From Procambarus clarkii (lineage: Eukaryota > Arthropoda > Malacostraca > Decapoda > Cambaridae): DNA of 64,000 bases. A program made the translations under genes and the position numbers. Shown here in pieces: positions 10,066-20,587 of this stretch. The DNA is taken from assembly GCF_040958095.1 (NCBI RefSeq), contig NC_091188.1, positions 9,062,736 through 9,126,735 on the forward strand. The letters run 5' to 3'. The notes beneath the pieces were generated by a model. The model was given only the letters and a program-made list of their open reading frames with translations, was not told where the DNA came from and ran no database searches. Position 1 is the first letter of the stretch. Each line of letters starts with the position of its first letter.

Positions 10066-10151
10066 CTGCAATCATTACATGCATCAGTGAGCGAAGGAGG
10101 CTACGAACACTTGCAGCCATCTTCATTCCAGCCAACATGAACGTCCAAGTT

Positions 10152-10299
10152 TCCAAATTCAAATTCAAATTTCAAATTCTTTATTCAGGAAAAGTACATA
10201 CATAGTTGATTTACAAACATAAAGTTGGATTTATAGATAGAGCTAGTACATGCAGTACCTAAAGCCACTAATAGGCATAGCGTTTCGGGCAAGGTTAGG
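10152..10299 (-). mobile_element. LINE-C type 3' end with AATTTGA-like tail
   Basis: As given, it starts with repeated TCAAATTCAAATT at 10155-10180 (the tail) and ends with AGCGTTTCGGGCAAGG. The inverse arrangement stands at 17405-17570 (GCCTGAAACGC, ACTAGCTCTATCTATAAAT). It is a short non-coding 3' end, possibly a SINE. Confidence 0.7.
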
Positions 10300-10318
10300 T
10301 TAGGTTAGGGCAGGGCAG
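10294..10318. repeat. Interstitial (TTAGG)n-like run
   Basis: GGTTAGGTTAGGTTAGG is three and a half copies of the arthropod telomere unit, followed by the variant GGCAGGGCAGG. It directly joins the LINE-C end. It is short and internal, so not a chromosome end. Confidence 0.7.
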
Positions 10319-10329
10319 GGCGTTTCCGA

Positions 10330-11360
10330 CAAGGTGTTCGGTATTGAGCGGCTATCCTAGCAACACATTACGGAACCATGTCTATTTGTGTAGTACCCGT
10401 CAAGGTGCCTGGCACCGAAGGGTTACTGACCAGCCCATGACCTTGAGGCACCCTCAGAGCAGTGCCGTTGTATGTAGACTGTCACCTAGTAGTTATTAGG
10501 CACATGTTTTCAGCCACTAGTCACCCTTCAGACACAACATCTTTGTCAGCCTTGAAAGTGACGAATATCTCACGTCAACTATGGCAGGCACCTAGCGTTG
10601 ACTGCTCCCACCAAAATAATTGCTTGCCAATTCTGTTTATCATTAGAACATACCGCGGCTCGGCCTGCATAACCGCCTTCTGATGTCAGAATCTGCTATA
10701 GGGGCGAGCTATCCCATCTCCCTTGGTAATACTCAACACAGACAATACATTCCCTTTGGTCACATTTTATAGCATATAAACATTATCACAGGAAGTCCAG
10801 CAAAATTCTTCCTGGTCTGACAAGAGACGTGATAGCCAGGAACATCGGCTGCTGCCATATACAGAAACACTGCGAGGACTTCACTCGCTCAGTATTTTTC
10901 TAAAGGGAGCACGCATGCACGCACATGGCACGCAGTTGGAAGCACATGGGATCATCGCTTTTAACATCAGCTAAATTACTACGACTTTGGAAGACAGTAG
11001 TATTCTCCCTTTGTTTATTGTAGGGACCAGGCCGCAGGGATGTTCCTCCTCGGAACCACTTAGAGGTAACCTCCAGGAAACCTCCAGGTAAGATATCAGG
11101 CTTACGGTGGTCTGATTAGCCACCGCTTCTCTGACACGAAATACTTTCCATCTGTGTTGAAGTAACACATGTTGATCCATTGATCGAAGGCATACGTACT
11201 AACTTGCCGGGTTGAAATTGGTTTCTGTATCAAATCTGATCAACTTCTGGCTGCTAAGCCATAGTTATGTGGTCGTCATTATTTATTCATTGTATTTATG
11301 TAGGTATTAGGAATTTCATACATTCTTCCATGAGTGTGTTTTATTAGTTACTGGAGGACC
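10330..11360. other. Unique-looking DNA, no gene recognised
   Basis: No transposon motif, splice-bounded conserved frame or tandem array is recognised. CCTCCAGGTAA-type words at 11070-11095 recall the LINE-B 3' tail, but too weakly to annotate. Confidence 0.35.
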
Positions 11361-11367
11361 ACCCTCG

Positions 11368-11565
11368 CTATGCCTGGAGGTTCACCAAGGGTAACCCCCT
11401 TCACCATGCCTGGAGGTTCACCAAGGGTACCCTCCTTCACTATGCCTGGAGGTTCACCAAGGGTACCCTCCTCCACTATGCCTGGAGGTTCACCAACGGT
11501 ACCCTCCTCCACTATGCCTGGAGGTTCACCAACGGTACCCCCTCACTATGCCTGGAGGACATCGT
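11368..11565. repeat. 36-bp minisatellite, about 5.5 units
   Basis: Units begin TATGCCTGGAGGTTCACCAA. Because 36 is divisible by three, one frame stays open and reads a 12-residue MPGGSPRVPS-type repeat. There is no reason to think it is translated. Confidence 0.95.
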
Positions 11566-11569
11566 AGCC

Positions 11570-12500
11570 TTCCTCATCATACTGTAGGCCTAGCTAAGAG
11601 TACCAGTGACAGACATGTTTGAATATGCAATTGTCTTTGTTGTGTGTGATGCTGAAATGTAGGCCTAATGCCAATCAAAAGAACCAAGCTGGTATTGAGT
11701 GCAATATCAATGTGGAATCATTGGACTGCAGTTAATCAAGAGGGAACTGTAGAAAACGATGTGTAAAGGAGGGACTATTGATAAGTGAAGCTTTTGACTG
11801 TTGAAGGTCAACTAATGAGAATGGTTTGGTGTTAGGCTTAAGGCCTGTCAACCGTGGAGGGTGAAAGCCATCACTATAGCTTACGTCATTCCTGAATATA
11901 TTTTTAAATTTAGTAAACTCTTCATGTATAAAAACCGATAATTTTTATTTTTTTTTTTACAAAATACACAGAACATGATATAATGGTTAAATTATAGTTC
12001 CATTAATTTTTATTTATTATAGCCACAGGTGCACAAAGCATTTCGGGAATAGTTCAAGAAATGTAACAAATAATATACAATATATATCAAGGCAACTAGG
12101 GGGGGACCTTCGTACTTCATGTCCTCGTCGAGGCCACTGGAGTTAGTGGCTCTCAGGTAAATTCAGGTAATATTTGATGGCGAAATGCGTTCACTACTTG
12201 ATTATAGAAGCTATAGTTTTAGCAGTTTAAAGAGTTATAGAAGCATAAATGCATATAATAATACTTATTTTTAAACTACATATCTGATAAATAAAAAAAA
12301 TTGTGATTTTGAACTCTGTTGCTTTGTAAGCAGAGGCCAGAGCTTTACTGCTGAAGACAGGGAGCACACATTATGCCGTCGTGGCAGGAGACAGGTGGAG
12401 ACGGGGGCTTGAACCACAACGGTTACAAGATTGATGTTTCTCTTAATGGGAAATTGTTGGATTTGATTTGTTTCCGGCCGTAGGTGGAACCCGCTCGCCT
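11570..12500. other. AT-rich DNA with a weak LINE-C tail trace
   Basis: 12000-12060 has AGCCACAGGTGCACAAAGCA followed by a TTTCGGG word, which recalls the LINE-C end in antisense. The remainder shows no gene. Confidence 0.35.
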
Positions 12501-12514
12501 CGTTAGCGTGATGC

Positions 12515-12612
12515 ATCAAATGAACAAATCCACAATAGGCCGTGTGTGTAATGAAGTAAGAATGAATTACGATTTCTGTGTGTAATGAAGTAAGGACGAA
12601 AAGGTAGAACGG
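12515..12612 (-). mobile_element. SINE-2-like segment, inverted
   Basis: On the minus strand it contains GTGGATTTGTTCATTTGATG, a block that follows the SINE-2 head (GTGGATTTGTTC at 12777). The 18-bp word TGTGTGTAATGAAGTAAG occurs twice within it. The facing SINE-2 head is 80 bp away, so the long minus open frame at 12271-12825 is built from SINE sequence. Confidence 0.5.
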
Positions 12613-12691
12613 CCTATTGACATAGCTCGAGTGCATGGGGGAGCTGCAGGATCCAAGTAAGTTCAGTAGAACTTCTGGTTTCAATTCTTTG

Positions 12692-12790
12692 ACCATGTCG
12701 TAGCTCAGTCGATAAAGGCAGCGTCTGGGATGCTCTCGGGCTCTCGAATCGAATCGAATCCTCGTCACGACCCTTGTGGATTTGTTCAAG
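12692..12790 (+). mobile_element. SINE-2 head with altered B box
   Basis: TAGCTCAGTCGATAAAGGC at 12701-12719 is a good A box. The B-box region is replaced by three GAATC units (CTCGAATCGAATCGAATCC). It then has the family body GTGGATTTGTTC. It is tRNA-derived and is truncated after the head. Confidence 0.75.
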
Positions 12791-13409
12791 ACCAAAATTA
12801 TCCATACCACTACCTTACACTCCACACTACGCGGCTACCCTTCATGCCTCATACCTCCTCCCTCTACGGCTAGCCCTCATGCCTCATACCCCTCCCTCAG
12901 TTTGTACCTACAGAGTATTCCCTTCCCCTCTCCCCCTCACGTGCCCACCTACCCCGATACCTGGTGCCTGAGAGTGCATTAATCAGCAGGTGAGGGTTCA
13001 CTCAGCCCCGCCAGACACCAACATATTAGCCGCCTGCGTCGTCCACCCTACACTTCCTTCTCTTCCCAAGGGCCCTCCCCGTGGGTTCTCCCCAAGGGCT
13101 CTTCCCGTGTGCTCCTCCCGAGGGCCCTAGCATGTTGAAGTGATTTGATGAAATGTGCCCAAAATAGTCACGAGCGCTGTCGGTATTGAGGTTGAAAAGT
13201 CAGACGACTTTTCAGTACTTGTGTACGGTCTGTGGCTATAAGTGATTATAGTACTGGACATGCCAAAGTATAACGTACAAAGATTATAGTACTGGACATG
13301 CCTATGTCAGCCATGGAGGGCCAGGCTGACCGAGTTCGAATCGTTCAGGGGGTCAAGAGTTTTCTGAGGCATGTTTATTTGGGAACCATTCAAACTTGGT
13401 GCACATAAG

Positions 13410-13640
13410 GGCGCCTGACAGCTGAGTGGATAGCGCTTCGGATTCGTAGTGCTGAAGTTCCGGGTTCGATTCCCGGTGGAGGCAGAGACAAATGGGCAAA
13501 ATGTTTCTTTCACCCTGATGCCCCTGTTACCTAGCAGTAAATAGGTACCCGGGAGTTAGTTTGATGGGGATGTGTAACAACAAGGAGGCCTGGTCGACGA
13601 CCGGGCCGCGCACTAAGCCCCGAAATCCTCTCATCAAGAT
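13410..13640 (+). mobile_element. SINE-1, full-length copy with LINE-B type tail
   Basis: The tRNA-like head has an A box (CAGCTGAGTGGATAGCGC) and a perfect B box (GGGTTCGATTCCC at 13462-13474). The body has ACAAATGGGCAAA and CCTGTTACCTAGCAGTAAAT. The tail is GGCCTGGTCGACGACCGGGC and ends with CTCTCATCAAGATA. The tail matches the 3' end of LINE-B variants at 59290-59470 and 50223-50600. This is the cleanest SINE in the window and could still have a working Pol III promoter. Confidence 0.88.
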
Positions 13641-14185
13641 ATAATAGATATGATACCTAAAATTAGGTCGGGAGTCAGTACATTAGACAACTGACGGTTA
13701 GAAAGACGGTGTCTGAGAGCTAACAGCTCGACCCTGTAGGCACAAATAGTAAATAGAGACATCGCGGGTGTAAGACACCAGCGGGTGTAAGAAGGCAACC
13801 TCGTTTTCGTATAGTGTTTCCCCCTCTACAGCCGTCATCTATGTATGCGCCTATAGTCCCATGTTAGCTTAGATTCAGTATATAGTCTCGCCTGTGTCTA
13901 TAAGAGGGACTTAGTTAAGACGACGCGACAATGGCCGGCTCAAGATGATTAGCTCCACGCCGGGAGAGACAAATTGAACACTCTGTCTTTGTCTGCCTCG
14001 ATAAATAGTTATGGATGGTACATATGTCTTGCCGTGTCTGGCGAGGCGTGTTTATGCAGGTGGCACACGGCTACTGCCTCCCCGTCTCTCCTGCCCGATG
14101 TTTTATTGATGTTATACAAAAGCCACATCAATATCCTAATAGAAGTGATGTAAACAGCATGTTCACCCGTTGATGCTGGTGAAAC
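13641..14185. other. No gene; possible tRNA-like remnant at 13670-13760
   Basis: 13690-13735 contains CAACTGACGGTTAGAAAG and AGCTAACAGCTCGACCCTG, which may be an old tRNA-like head. I have no second copy to confirm it. The rest is unassigned. Confidence 0.3.
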
Positions 14186-14187
14186 TG

Positions 14188-14356
14188 TCCACACGGAGGC
14201 AAGGTGAGCAAGTGTCCTGAGTGTGGTGGACACGGAGGTGTAGGTCAGCAAGTGCCGTGTCCTGAGTGTGGTGGACACGGAGGTGTAGGTCAGCAAGTGC
14301 CGTGTCCTGAGTGTGGTGGACACGGAGGTGTAGGTCAGCAAGCGCCGTGTCCTGAA
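14188..14356. repeat. 45-bp minisatellite, about 3.7 units
   Basis: The unit contains GTGTCCTGAGTGTGGTGGAC and GGTGTAGGTCAGCAAGTG. The period is divisible by three, so minus-strand frames stay open. Confidence 0.95.
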
Positions 14357-14679
14357 TGAAGCTCAAGCACACTACAGCTTTACTTATCAGTGACATTGCG
14401 CTGCATCTTCCTGACGCAGCATTAATGTTTCATAACCCATAGTGTCAGTTGTTCGCTGTCTTGGCTTGCTTTATGGAGTGTTTCATGGTACCAGTGTACC
14501 AGTGTACCGGAGTACAGGTGCGGGTGAGGCCAGCAGGGGGCGAGGCTACTACCCAGAATCGCCAGCTAAGGGGTAGTAGCCTCGCTGAACGACCCACTTA
14601 GCAAAAAATAAAGTGAACTATTATGCAACATTGATATGCTTTATGACTTCCTATCACGCAACTCTTACGTCACTTCATC

Positions 14680-14728
<49 letters not shown>
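14680..14728. repeat. (TTA)n microsatellite, tail of family D
   Basis: About 16 uninterrupted TTA units. They directly abut the CTACCACAGACG end of the family D element, so on the minus strand they form its (TAA)n tail. Confidence 0.95.
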
Positions 14729-15160
14729 TTTCTACCACAGACGTGGCCACACATTTACAATGCTAACCAACATATATACATTTTCTTCTGTCCTCCATGG
14801 ACAGGGTGAAAGATTTCTCAAACATACAGTTCACAACCACAGAAGGTGATCATAGTGCTTTTAAAATGTTAGGCTCAGCTACATACGTAAATACATAGAT
14901 ACATAGATTTATGAATGCATTAATGTGAATTTATAATGGTGAAATGCAATTCTGATCAGGTTTATACTCTATACACATACACACACACATACATACACAC
15001 ACACACATACACACACACACATACATACACACACACATACATATATACACATACACATATATTTGTCTCTTTTACTCTGACAGGGTGAGATAGCTGACAA
15101 GAGAAACTAGTGTGCAATTAAGAACTTAACCACTGAAGGTGATTAAGATGCTTCATCTAG
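14729..15160 (-). mobile_element. Family D element, longest copy
   Basis: It aligns with 20588-21070 over about 430 bp. Shared blocks are CCTCCATGGACAGG near the tail, a (CA)n/(CATA)n patch at 14967-15060, then CTCTGACAGGGTGAGATAGC and ACCACTGAAGGTGATT. No coding capacity is seen. Confidence 0.7.
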
Positions 15161-15355
15161 CGTGGAGAGTAGACTATATGTACGTGGAGCCTTTGATCTG
15201 TTAGTGCCGGCAGCATGCACAGAAACCTAAACACCCGATTATTGTCACTTCGGTTCCGGACCGGTAGTTGTAGCTCAACCGTACGAATTATGGGATTCTT
15301 GGTATGAACACGTGCATTGTTAGCAAGGGCCAACCTGCCATAGCGAACACCCGAC

Positions 15356-15538
15356 GTAGTGAACACCTGCGATAGGCAACACCTGCCATAGCAAACACCT
15401 GCTATAGCAAACGCCTGCTATTGGGAACGCCTGTCATTGGGAACACTTGCTATAAAGAAACCTTTCCCTAAGGAACACCTTCCATAGGGAATTTTGTCAT
15501 ATGGAACACCTGCTATAAGGTACACCCGCCATGGGGAA
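15356..15538. repeat. Degenerate 18-19-bp tandem repeat
   Basis: About ten diverged units of the type GAACACCTGCCATAG with AGCAA or GGGAA spacers. The array is old and has no coding potential. Confidence 0.7.
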
Positions 15539-15719
15539 TATCACAGAGATGAAGCTTCTAACCACTTCCATCCACCCGCTAACCAATCCCTAACCACTAC
15601 CCTCCACCTCCAGCTGCCACCTTCCGCTCACCACCCTCCACCCCTGCCCACCACCTCCACCTCCACCCACTAACAGCGGAACACTGGCAAGTATAAGAAC
15701 ATCGTTTAAAAACTTAAAC

Positions 15720-16190
15720 CAGGACTCTTTCAAGGCAATATACAAAACATTTGTTAGACCAATACTGGAGAGCTAAGAGGGTTAAGCTACAAGGATAGGC
15801 TAATGTAACTATATACCATTATCCTACAGGATAGAAGGAACAGAAAGGATATGATCACAGCATATAAAATACTAAGAGGCACAGATAAGGTGGACAAGGA
15901 AAGCCTGTTCAAATTGAGAGGAAGTAGGACAAGAGAACACAGGTGGAAGCCGGACTCAAATAAGCCAAAGGAAAGTTAGGAAAACCTCGTACCCTGTATA
16001 GGTAGTCAGCAACTGGAATACAAAGAAAGTAGCAGTTCTGGAAGCCACCTCCAACCACAAATTTAAGGGTAAATTCGACAAAAAATTTGAATGTCAGAAT
16101 AGATAAATTTTAATGCAACAGATACAACAAGGCTAGCAGGCGGAGGCATAAAGAGTAGACCTCCCCACGGAGACACTGTTAGGTAAGTAC
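15720..16190 (+). pseudogene. LINE-A ORF2 C-terminus, degraded
   Basis: Plus frames give DRRNRKDMITAYKILRG and RGSRTREHRWKPDS, the block after the CR1-like RT (compare DRRVRGDMITKYKILRG on the minus strand near 33760). Frameshifts separate the parts. It is flanked by CCACC-rich simple sequence at 15560-15670 and 16205-16285. Confidence 0.7.
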
Positions 16191-16377
16191 TTATAGGTAA
16201 AGTACCACCCTCTAAACCCCATCCACCACTCTCCCACACCAACTACCACCAACCACCACCCCACCAATCACCACCCTCCATTGTCCTCGAATTTATACCT
16301 CTTTATACAAAAAAAAGTGTCTTATCATACAAGTGTACTTATTGAGCACTCTTGAGTCTGTATTGACCTCTGATTGT

Positions 16378-16730
16378 TCTCGCCTCGTTGTACTTGCAGG
16401 GGTCGAGGTTTAGCTCCACTTCTCAAATACCAATCATCTGATTGTTGCCGCTAGAGGTGGCTAGTCTACCGTGCACCCCACACTCATCATCTTGTGTACG
16501 AAAGAGGATTACAGAAGACACGATACGTCTTATTAATTATGCCACAACGGATTTTTTTTTTAACATCATTATTTACTATCCATCTGCTTACCTTATATTG
16601 ACAGCCAGTAACATCAACTTGTGTACACATTTCCGAACCCTATGGGCTCTGTCATGCCTTCACCACTACACTCCCAGGTGGATACCTTCACTACTCTAAC
16701 GCTGAAGTTTTCCAGTTTTCCAGTTTCTCT
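16378..16730 (-). pseudogene. LINE-A 3' end, degraded, with 150-bp interruption
   Basis: 16380-16435 mirrors the 3' terminal block (TTGTACTTGCAGGGGTCGAG). 16630-16730 mirrors the coding end (ATGGGCTCTGTCATGCCTTC, CTAACGCTGAAG). The T9 run and AT-rich stretch between them is foreign to the family. Confidence 0.5.
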
Positions 16731-16739
16731 TGTTCCAGC

Positions 16740-17246
16740 CGGTAGAGAGTTTGTCCCCTCGTTCATTTCCCTCCCGGGGCTAACAGCCGTTACACGACGG
16801 TTTGATTTTGAATTCGAGAACAATAACTTTGTGAGGAATGGCGTTAATTATGTTGATAGTAATATTGTCTATTTTAAATTAATATGAACAATAGAGAACA
16901 TTACTTTATGTAATGTCTTGGTGGAATATATTTAAGCATAGACTGTTGGTAGGAGCAGCTGTTACATCACAGGCCGGACTTCCATAAGTCAGAGCTCGAG
17001 GTAAAGTTCCACAGACAGTTCTTGCAAGATTAAGAATAAAGGTGCCTGGCGGAACATAAGAAGGCATGCCATTCCAGAAATTGGTTGTGGAATGGAAACA
17101 ACAATATAGGAGGCATAGCATTGCCAAATGGATACTGAGAAGTGGTGGCCTGGCGGTAAGAGAGAGTAATAGCGTTGAGGAGCTGCGCTGAAGATGTTGT
17201 GAAGACATGTTCCAAGGAGCACAGAGCTCCCACGTCCCTCTAAGGA
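16740..17246. other. No gene recognised
   Basis: Minus-strand open frames at 16906-17233 overlap one another in three frames and resemble no family I know. Confidence 0.3.
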
Positions 17247-17390
17247 CAGGGGTTCTTAACCGGGGAGTATGGGGGACAAAATACTGGGGCCTGGGACTCC
17301 ATCTCTGAACAATTTAACGAAAAAGTTGCTGTTAGATTAGAATTAACTATATATATAATTATAATCAAATCCTAATGAGCTTCTTTCAAC
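17247..17390 (+). mobile_element. Possible hAT-type transposon terminus
   Basis: CAGGGGTTCTTAACCGGGG has the form of the terminal inverted repeat of Charlie-like hAT elements (CAG-GGTTCTCAACC class). The matching opposite end was not found, so it is a single-ended remnant or coincidence. Confidence 0.35.
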
Positions 17391-17404
17391 TGTTTTGAGC
17401 CCAG

Positions 17405-17570
17405 CCATCCATATGTCATCTGCCTGAAACGCTTTGCGTAAAAGTGGCTTCAGGCATTGTATGTACTAGCTCTATCTATAAATCCATCAACTTTTGTATT
17501 TCATCTTGTATGTATGTACTTTACCTGAATAAATATTTGTATTTGTATTTGTATGTAAAGTAAAACCGAG
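17405..17570 (+). mobile_element. LINE-C type 3' end with TATTTG tail
   Basis: GCCTGAAACGCTTTGCGTAA, CTAGCTCTATCTATAAATCC and a (TATTTG)n tail at 17534-17556. It is the inverse of 10152-10299 and retains a clear short tandem tail. Confidence 0.75.
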
Positions 17571-17724
17571 CTGTTGGCATCTCGTACTGGTGCCTGATAG
17601 GACGGTGGTGTTTGGGTGATTTCGACAGTGTGGTGAAGGGGTATGAGGGACATATTGGTATAATCCAGTTGAATCTGTAATTATATAGAGACTACGAACT
17701 CCCGCTCTAGGGCGCCCAACCTTT

Positions 17725-18010
<286 letters not shown>

Positions 18011-18450
18011 GCTGTAGGGCCTCGGCCAACTATAGACGTTCCCCTGGATGCATCCCACAACATTTAGCTAACTGTAGAGGAACAGAGGCATCAGGTGTAA
18101 GGAAAAGTGCCCAAAGGTTTCGCTCTGCCCGGAAGTAGAATTTGGATGTAATCAGCTGTGAATTAACGCTAACCATTGTGGTGCATGTCATTGGTGGTGT
18201 GGGAGTGGCCTCGGGTGTATGAGTAACGTGCCAGAGCTGAGCGCAGTACAGTGAATTTATGGTTTAAACCAGAAGACAACTAACGTCTTAGAAGCATTCT
18301 TGGCATCATTGAGGTGTGAGATGGAGGAATGTATAGATGAAGGTACAGCTAAATAAATTTGGTAATCGAGTTTGCGTTACTGTCATTATTAACATTTATA
18401 TTTCACTGGAATTAAATTTAACTAAATTTATAATGAACAAAACACATATC
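18011..18450. other. No gene recognised
   Basis: Mixed sequence between SINE-4 and a foldback fragment. No repeat or conserved frame is seen. Confidence 0.3.
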
Positions 18451-18451
18451 A

Positions 18452-18515
18452 GGAAATTTAGAAACGACGACGTTTCGGCCCATCTTGGACCATTATGACG
18501 TCGTGTGACGCCCCA
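18452..18515 (+). mobile_element. FB foldback family, half arm
   Basis: GAAACGACGACGTTTCGGCC followed by CATCTTGGACCATTATGACG is one arm of the foldback elements at 60755-60935 and 63590-63805. The facing arm is absent. Confidence 0.6.
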
Positions 18516-18598
18516 GAGGACGCGGTCAAGATCACACAGATTGCGAAGGGCCAGTGAGCCCACTGTTTGTATCTCCAAAAGAGTGTGTGTGTGTCTGC

Positions 18599-18850
18599 GT
18601 ATGTCCGAGGACCGAGGCTGCGAATGTCCGAGGACCGAGGCTGCGTATGTCCGAGGACCGATGCTGCGTATGTCCGAAGACCGAGGCTGCGAATGTCCGA
18701 GGACCGAGGCTGCGTATGTCCGAGGACCGAGGCTGCGTATGTCCGAGGACCGAGGCTGCGTATGTCCGTGTACCGAGGCTGCGTATGTCCGAGGACCGAT
18801 GCTGCGTATGTCCGAAGACCGAGGCTGCGAATGTCCAAGGACCGAGGCCA
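18599..18850. repeat. 23-bp minisatellite, about 11 units
   Basis: The unit is TATGTCCGAGGACCGAGGC plus four bases, with variants GCGAATG and GATGC. The period is not a multiple of three and the unit has no stop in any frame. Every frame on both strands is therefore open, which yields five spurious ORFs of 128-147 codons. Confidence 0.97.
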
Positions 18851-18854
18851 GCAG

Positions 18855-19200
18855 GGGCCAGATTCACGAAGCAGCAGACCCTCGGAAGTAGCCACATTAC
18901 ACTTTGCAGGATCAAAGGTGATTTTATCGGGAGTGTCACAGGGGAGGGGGAGGGGTCTGCTCAGTATCCCCTATGAAGGGAGGCACGGCCCCAATGCCCC
19001 TCCTTCGTGATGTCTTTGGGTGTACAATGTTCAGCTCCGAGTCCATATTGGACTCCGAGCTGGAATAGAGCCCGGATACCGCCGGGTACCACATATAGTT
19101 AAGTATAAAGAATTATAACTGTTGTCACTCTTAAAATACGTTCTGTCTGCAGATATTTGCTTTATATACAAAGTTCTGTGTACAGCTGTCTGTAGAATAA
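18855..19200. other. No gene; one near-perfect hairpin
   Basis: AGCTCCGAGTCC and GGACTCCGAGCT at about 19032-19060 form a stem with one mismatch. The rest is unassigned. Confidence 0.35.
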
Positions 19201-19202
19201 CT

Positions 19203-19276
19203 ACGGGCTCACCATTGCCCGTGCTACTTGGAACTTTTTGTTCCAGGTAGCGAATCTTAAACAACAACAACATCTG
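19203..19276 (+). mobile_element. SINE-5, 3' part
   Basis: Hairpin one has CGGGCTCACCATTGCCCG. Hairpin two has GCTACTTGGAAC and GTTCCAGGTAGC with a T5 loop. The tail is AACAACAACAACA. It is related to 38351-38425, 39838-39940, 59118-59226 and 59668-59822. Confidence 0.75.
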
Positions 19277-19418
19277 TAGTTCTGTTGGTTGTGGAGGAGA
19301 GGGGGGGGGAGGGTAAGGGTGTTGCTGTTGTTTTAGTGGTGGTGGTTGTTATTGTGATGGTATTAGCCTGTACGTCAGTGATCCCTCCCCCTCCATCTCT
19401 CCTCTCTTCTTTCCCCCT

Positions 19419-19765
19419 CACGTGCTGGGTGGCTCCCCCTGCTTGGCCTTCACGTGCTGGGTGGCTCCCCCTGCTTGGCCCTCACGTGCTGGGTGGCTCC
19501 CCCTGCTTGGCCCTCGCGTGCTGGGTGGCTCCTCCTGCTTGGCCCTCACGTGCTGGGTGGCTCCCCCTGCTTGGCCCTCGCGTGCTGGGTGGCTCCCCCT
19601 GCTTGGCCCTCGCGTGCTGGGTGGCTCCTCCTGCTTGGCCCTCACGTGCTGGGTGGCTCCCCCTGCTTGGCCCTTGCGTGCTGGGTGGCTCCTGCTTGGC
19701 CCTCACGTGCTGGGTGGCTCCCCTGCTGGGTCCTCTGGCTGGGTGGCTCCTCCCCCTGCTCGGCC
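19419..19765. repeat. 32-bp minisatellite with CACGTG words
   Basis: Units start at 19419 and 19451 and run for about ten copies: CACGTGCTGGGTGGCTCCCC then CTGCTTGGCCCT. Some units have CGCGTG. The last three units are shortened. All frames are open, so the proline/tryptophan-rich ORFs here are artefacts. Confidence 0.97.
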
Positions 19766-20037
19766 CTCGGGCAGTTACCATCACAAGATGATTGAAGATG
19801 ATCTCATCCAATTGTGAAGATATTTTTCATTCCTGTTGGCTTGGAGGGTGACACGGGTGACGCTTCAATACTGGTGTACCGCCAGTGGAGTCAGAGGAGC
19901 ACGGCTGTGTACTCACCTAAGTATCTTGGTTACCAAGATAGAATAATTTACACACATATATTGTGACGTATCGGTGACGGAAGATTGCGGGACCAGGTGT
20001 GGTGTCCTGATAAGGGAATATATACTGAGATTTTCAA

Positions 20038-20105
20038 ATCTCCCAAATTTGAAGTTCTCCCAAATTTGAAGTTCAAATTTTCTGTAGACAGAAAATTTGA
20101 ACTTC
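20038..20105. repeat. Direct repeat plus perfect 18-bp hairpin
   Basis: TCTCCCAAATTTGAAGT occurs twice. It is followed by GAAGTTCAAATTTTCTGT (20068-20085), two bases, and its exact reverse complement (20088-20105). Confidence 0.9.
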
Positions 20106-20177
20106 GACTTGGTAATTATATTTACTAATTATATTTACTTGGGCCTCCAGAGCACTCAGGGGTTGGTCAACTTTTGT

Positions 20178-20260
20178 ACCACCGTGGCCGAGCGGTTAAG
20201 GCAAGCATCTGGGAAATCACCAGGTCGCAAGTTAAAGTCACTCCGTTGCTTCAAAAGGAT
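20178..20260 (+). mobile_element. tRNA-like SINE head or tRNA pseudogene
   Basis: CGTGGCCGAGCGGTTAAGGC is an exact Leu/Ser-type A box. The B-box region (AAGTTAAAGTC) is decayed, so this is not a working tRNA. No SINE body that I know follows. Confidence 0.55.
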
Positions 20261-20587
20261 TTTTATTGATATATCACGCCATTGCGATATGCATGGTGGT
20301 GAGACAGGAAAGGGGGATAGACCGTGCAGGAGCTAGAGGGATATTCTATATCCGGTACCTTCAGGGCCTCCGGCGAGTAGCGGAGGTGTTGGCGTCCGGT
20401 AACAGAACACCGCGGCCGACACTCTGTTGTCTCCGCTAGCACGCAGGGGGAACTAATCCCCCGGCGGGTGGTGGTGTACCGACACCCCTGCCTCTCTTAA
20501 CACACCCTGCCAGATAATCCTTATCACCCGGCTACACCCACAGGCTACCTCCCACAGGGTACAGTCACAAACTATCTCGCCAAGCCA

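Noticed and set aside
10294..10318. Chromosome end
   Set aside because: Only three to four TTAGG units, with normal interspersed repeats on both sides.
12271..12825. 184-codon minus ORF
   Set aside because: It is assembled from inverted SINE-2 segments and unique DNA. No conserved protein is visible.
13410..13482. Stand-alone tRNA gene
   Set aside because: The head continues directly into the SINE-1 body seen at four other places, so it is the tRNA-derived part of a SINE.
20178..20260. Functional tRNA-Leu/Ser gene
   Set aside because: The A box is perfect but the B box and acceptor pairing are decayed.
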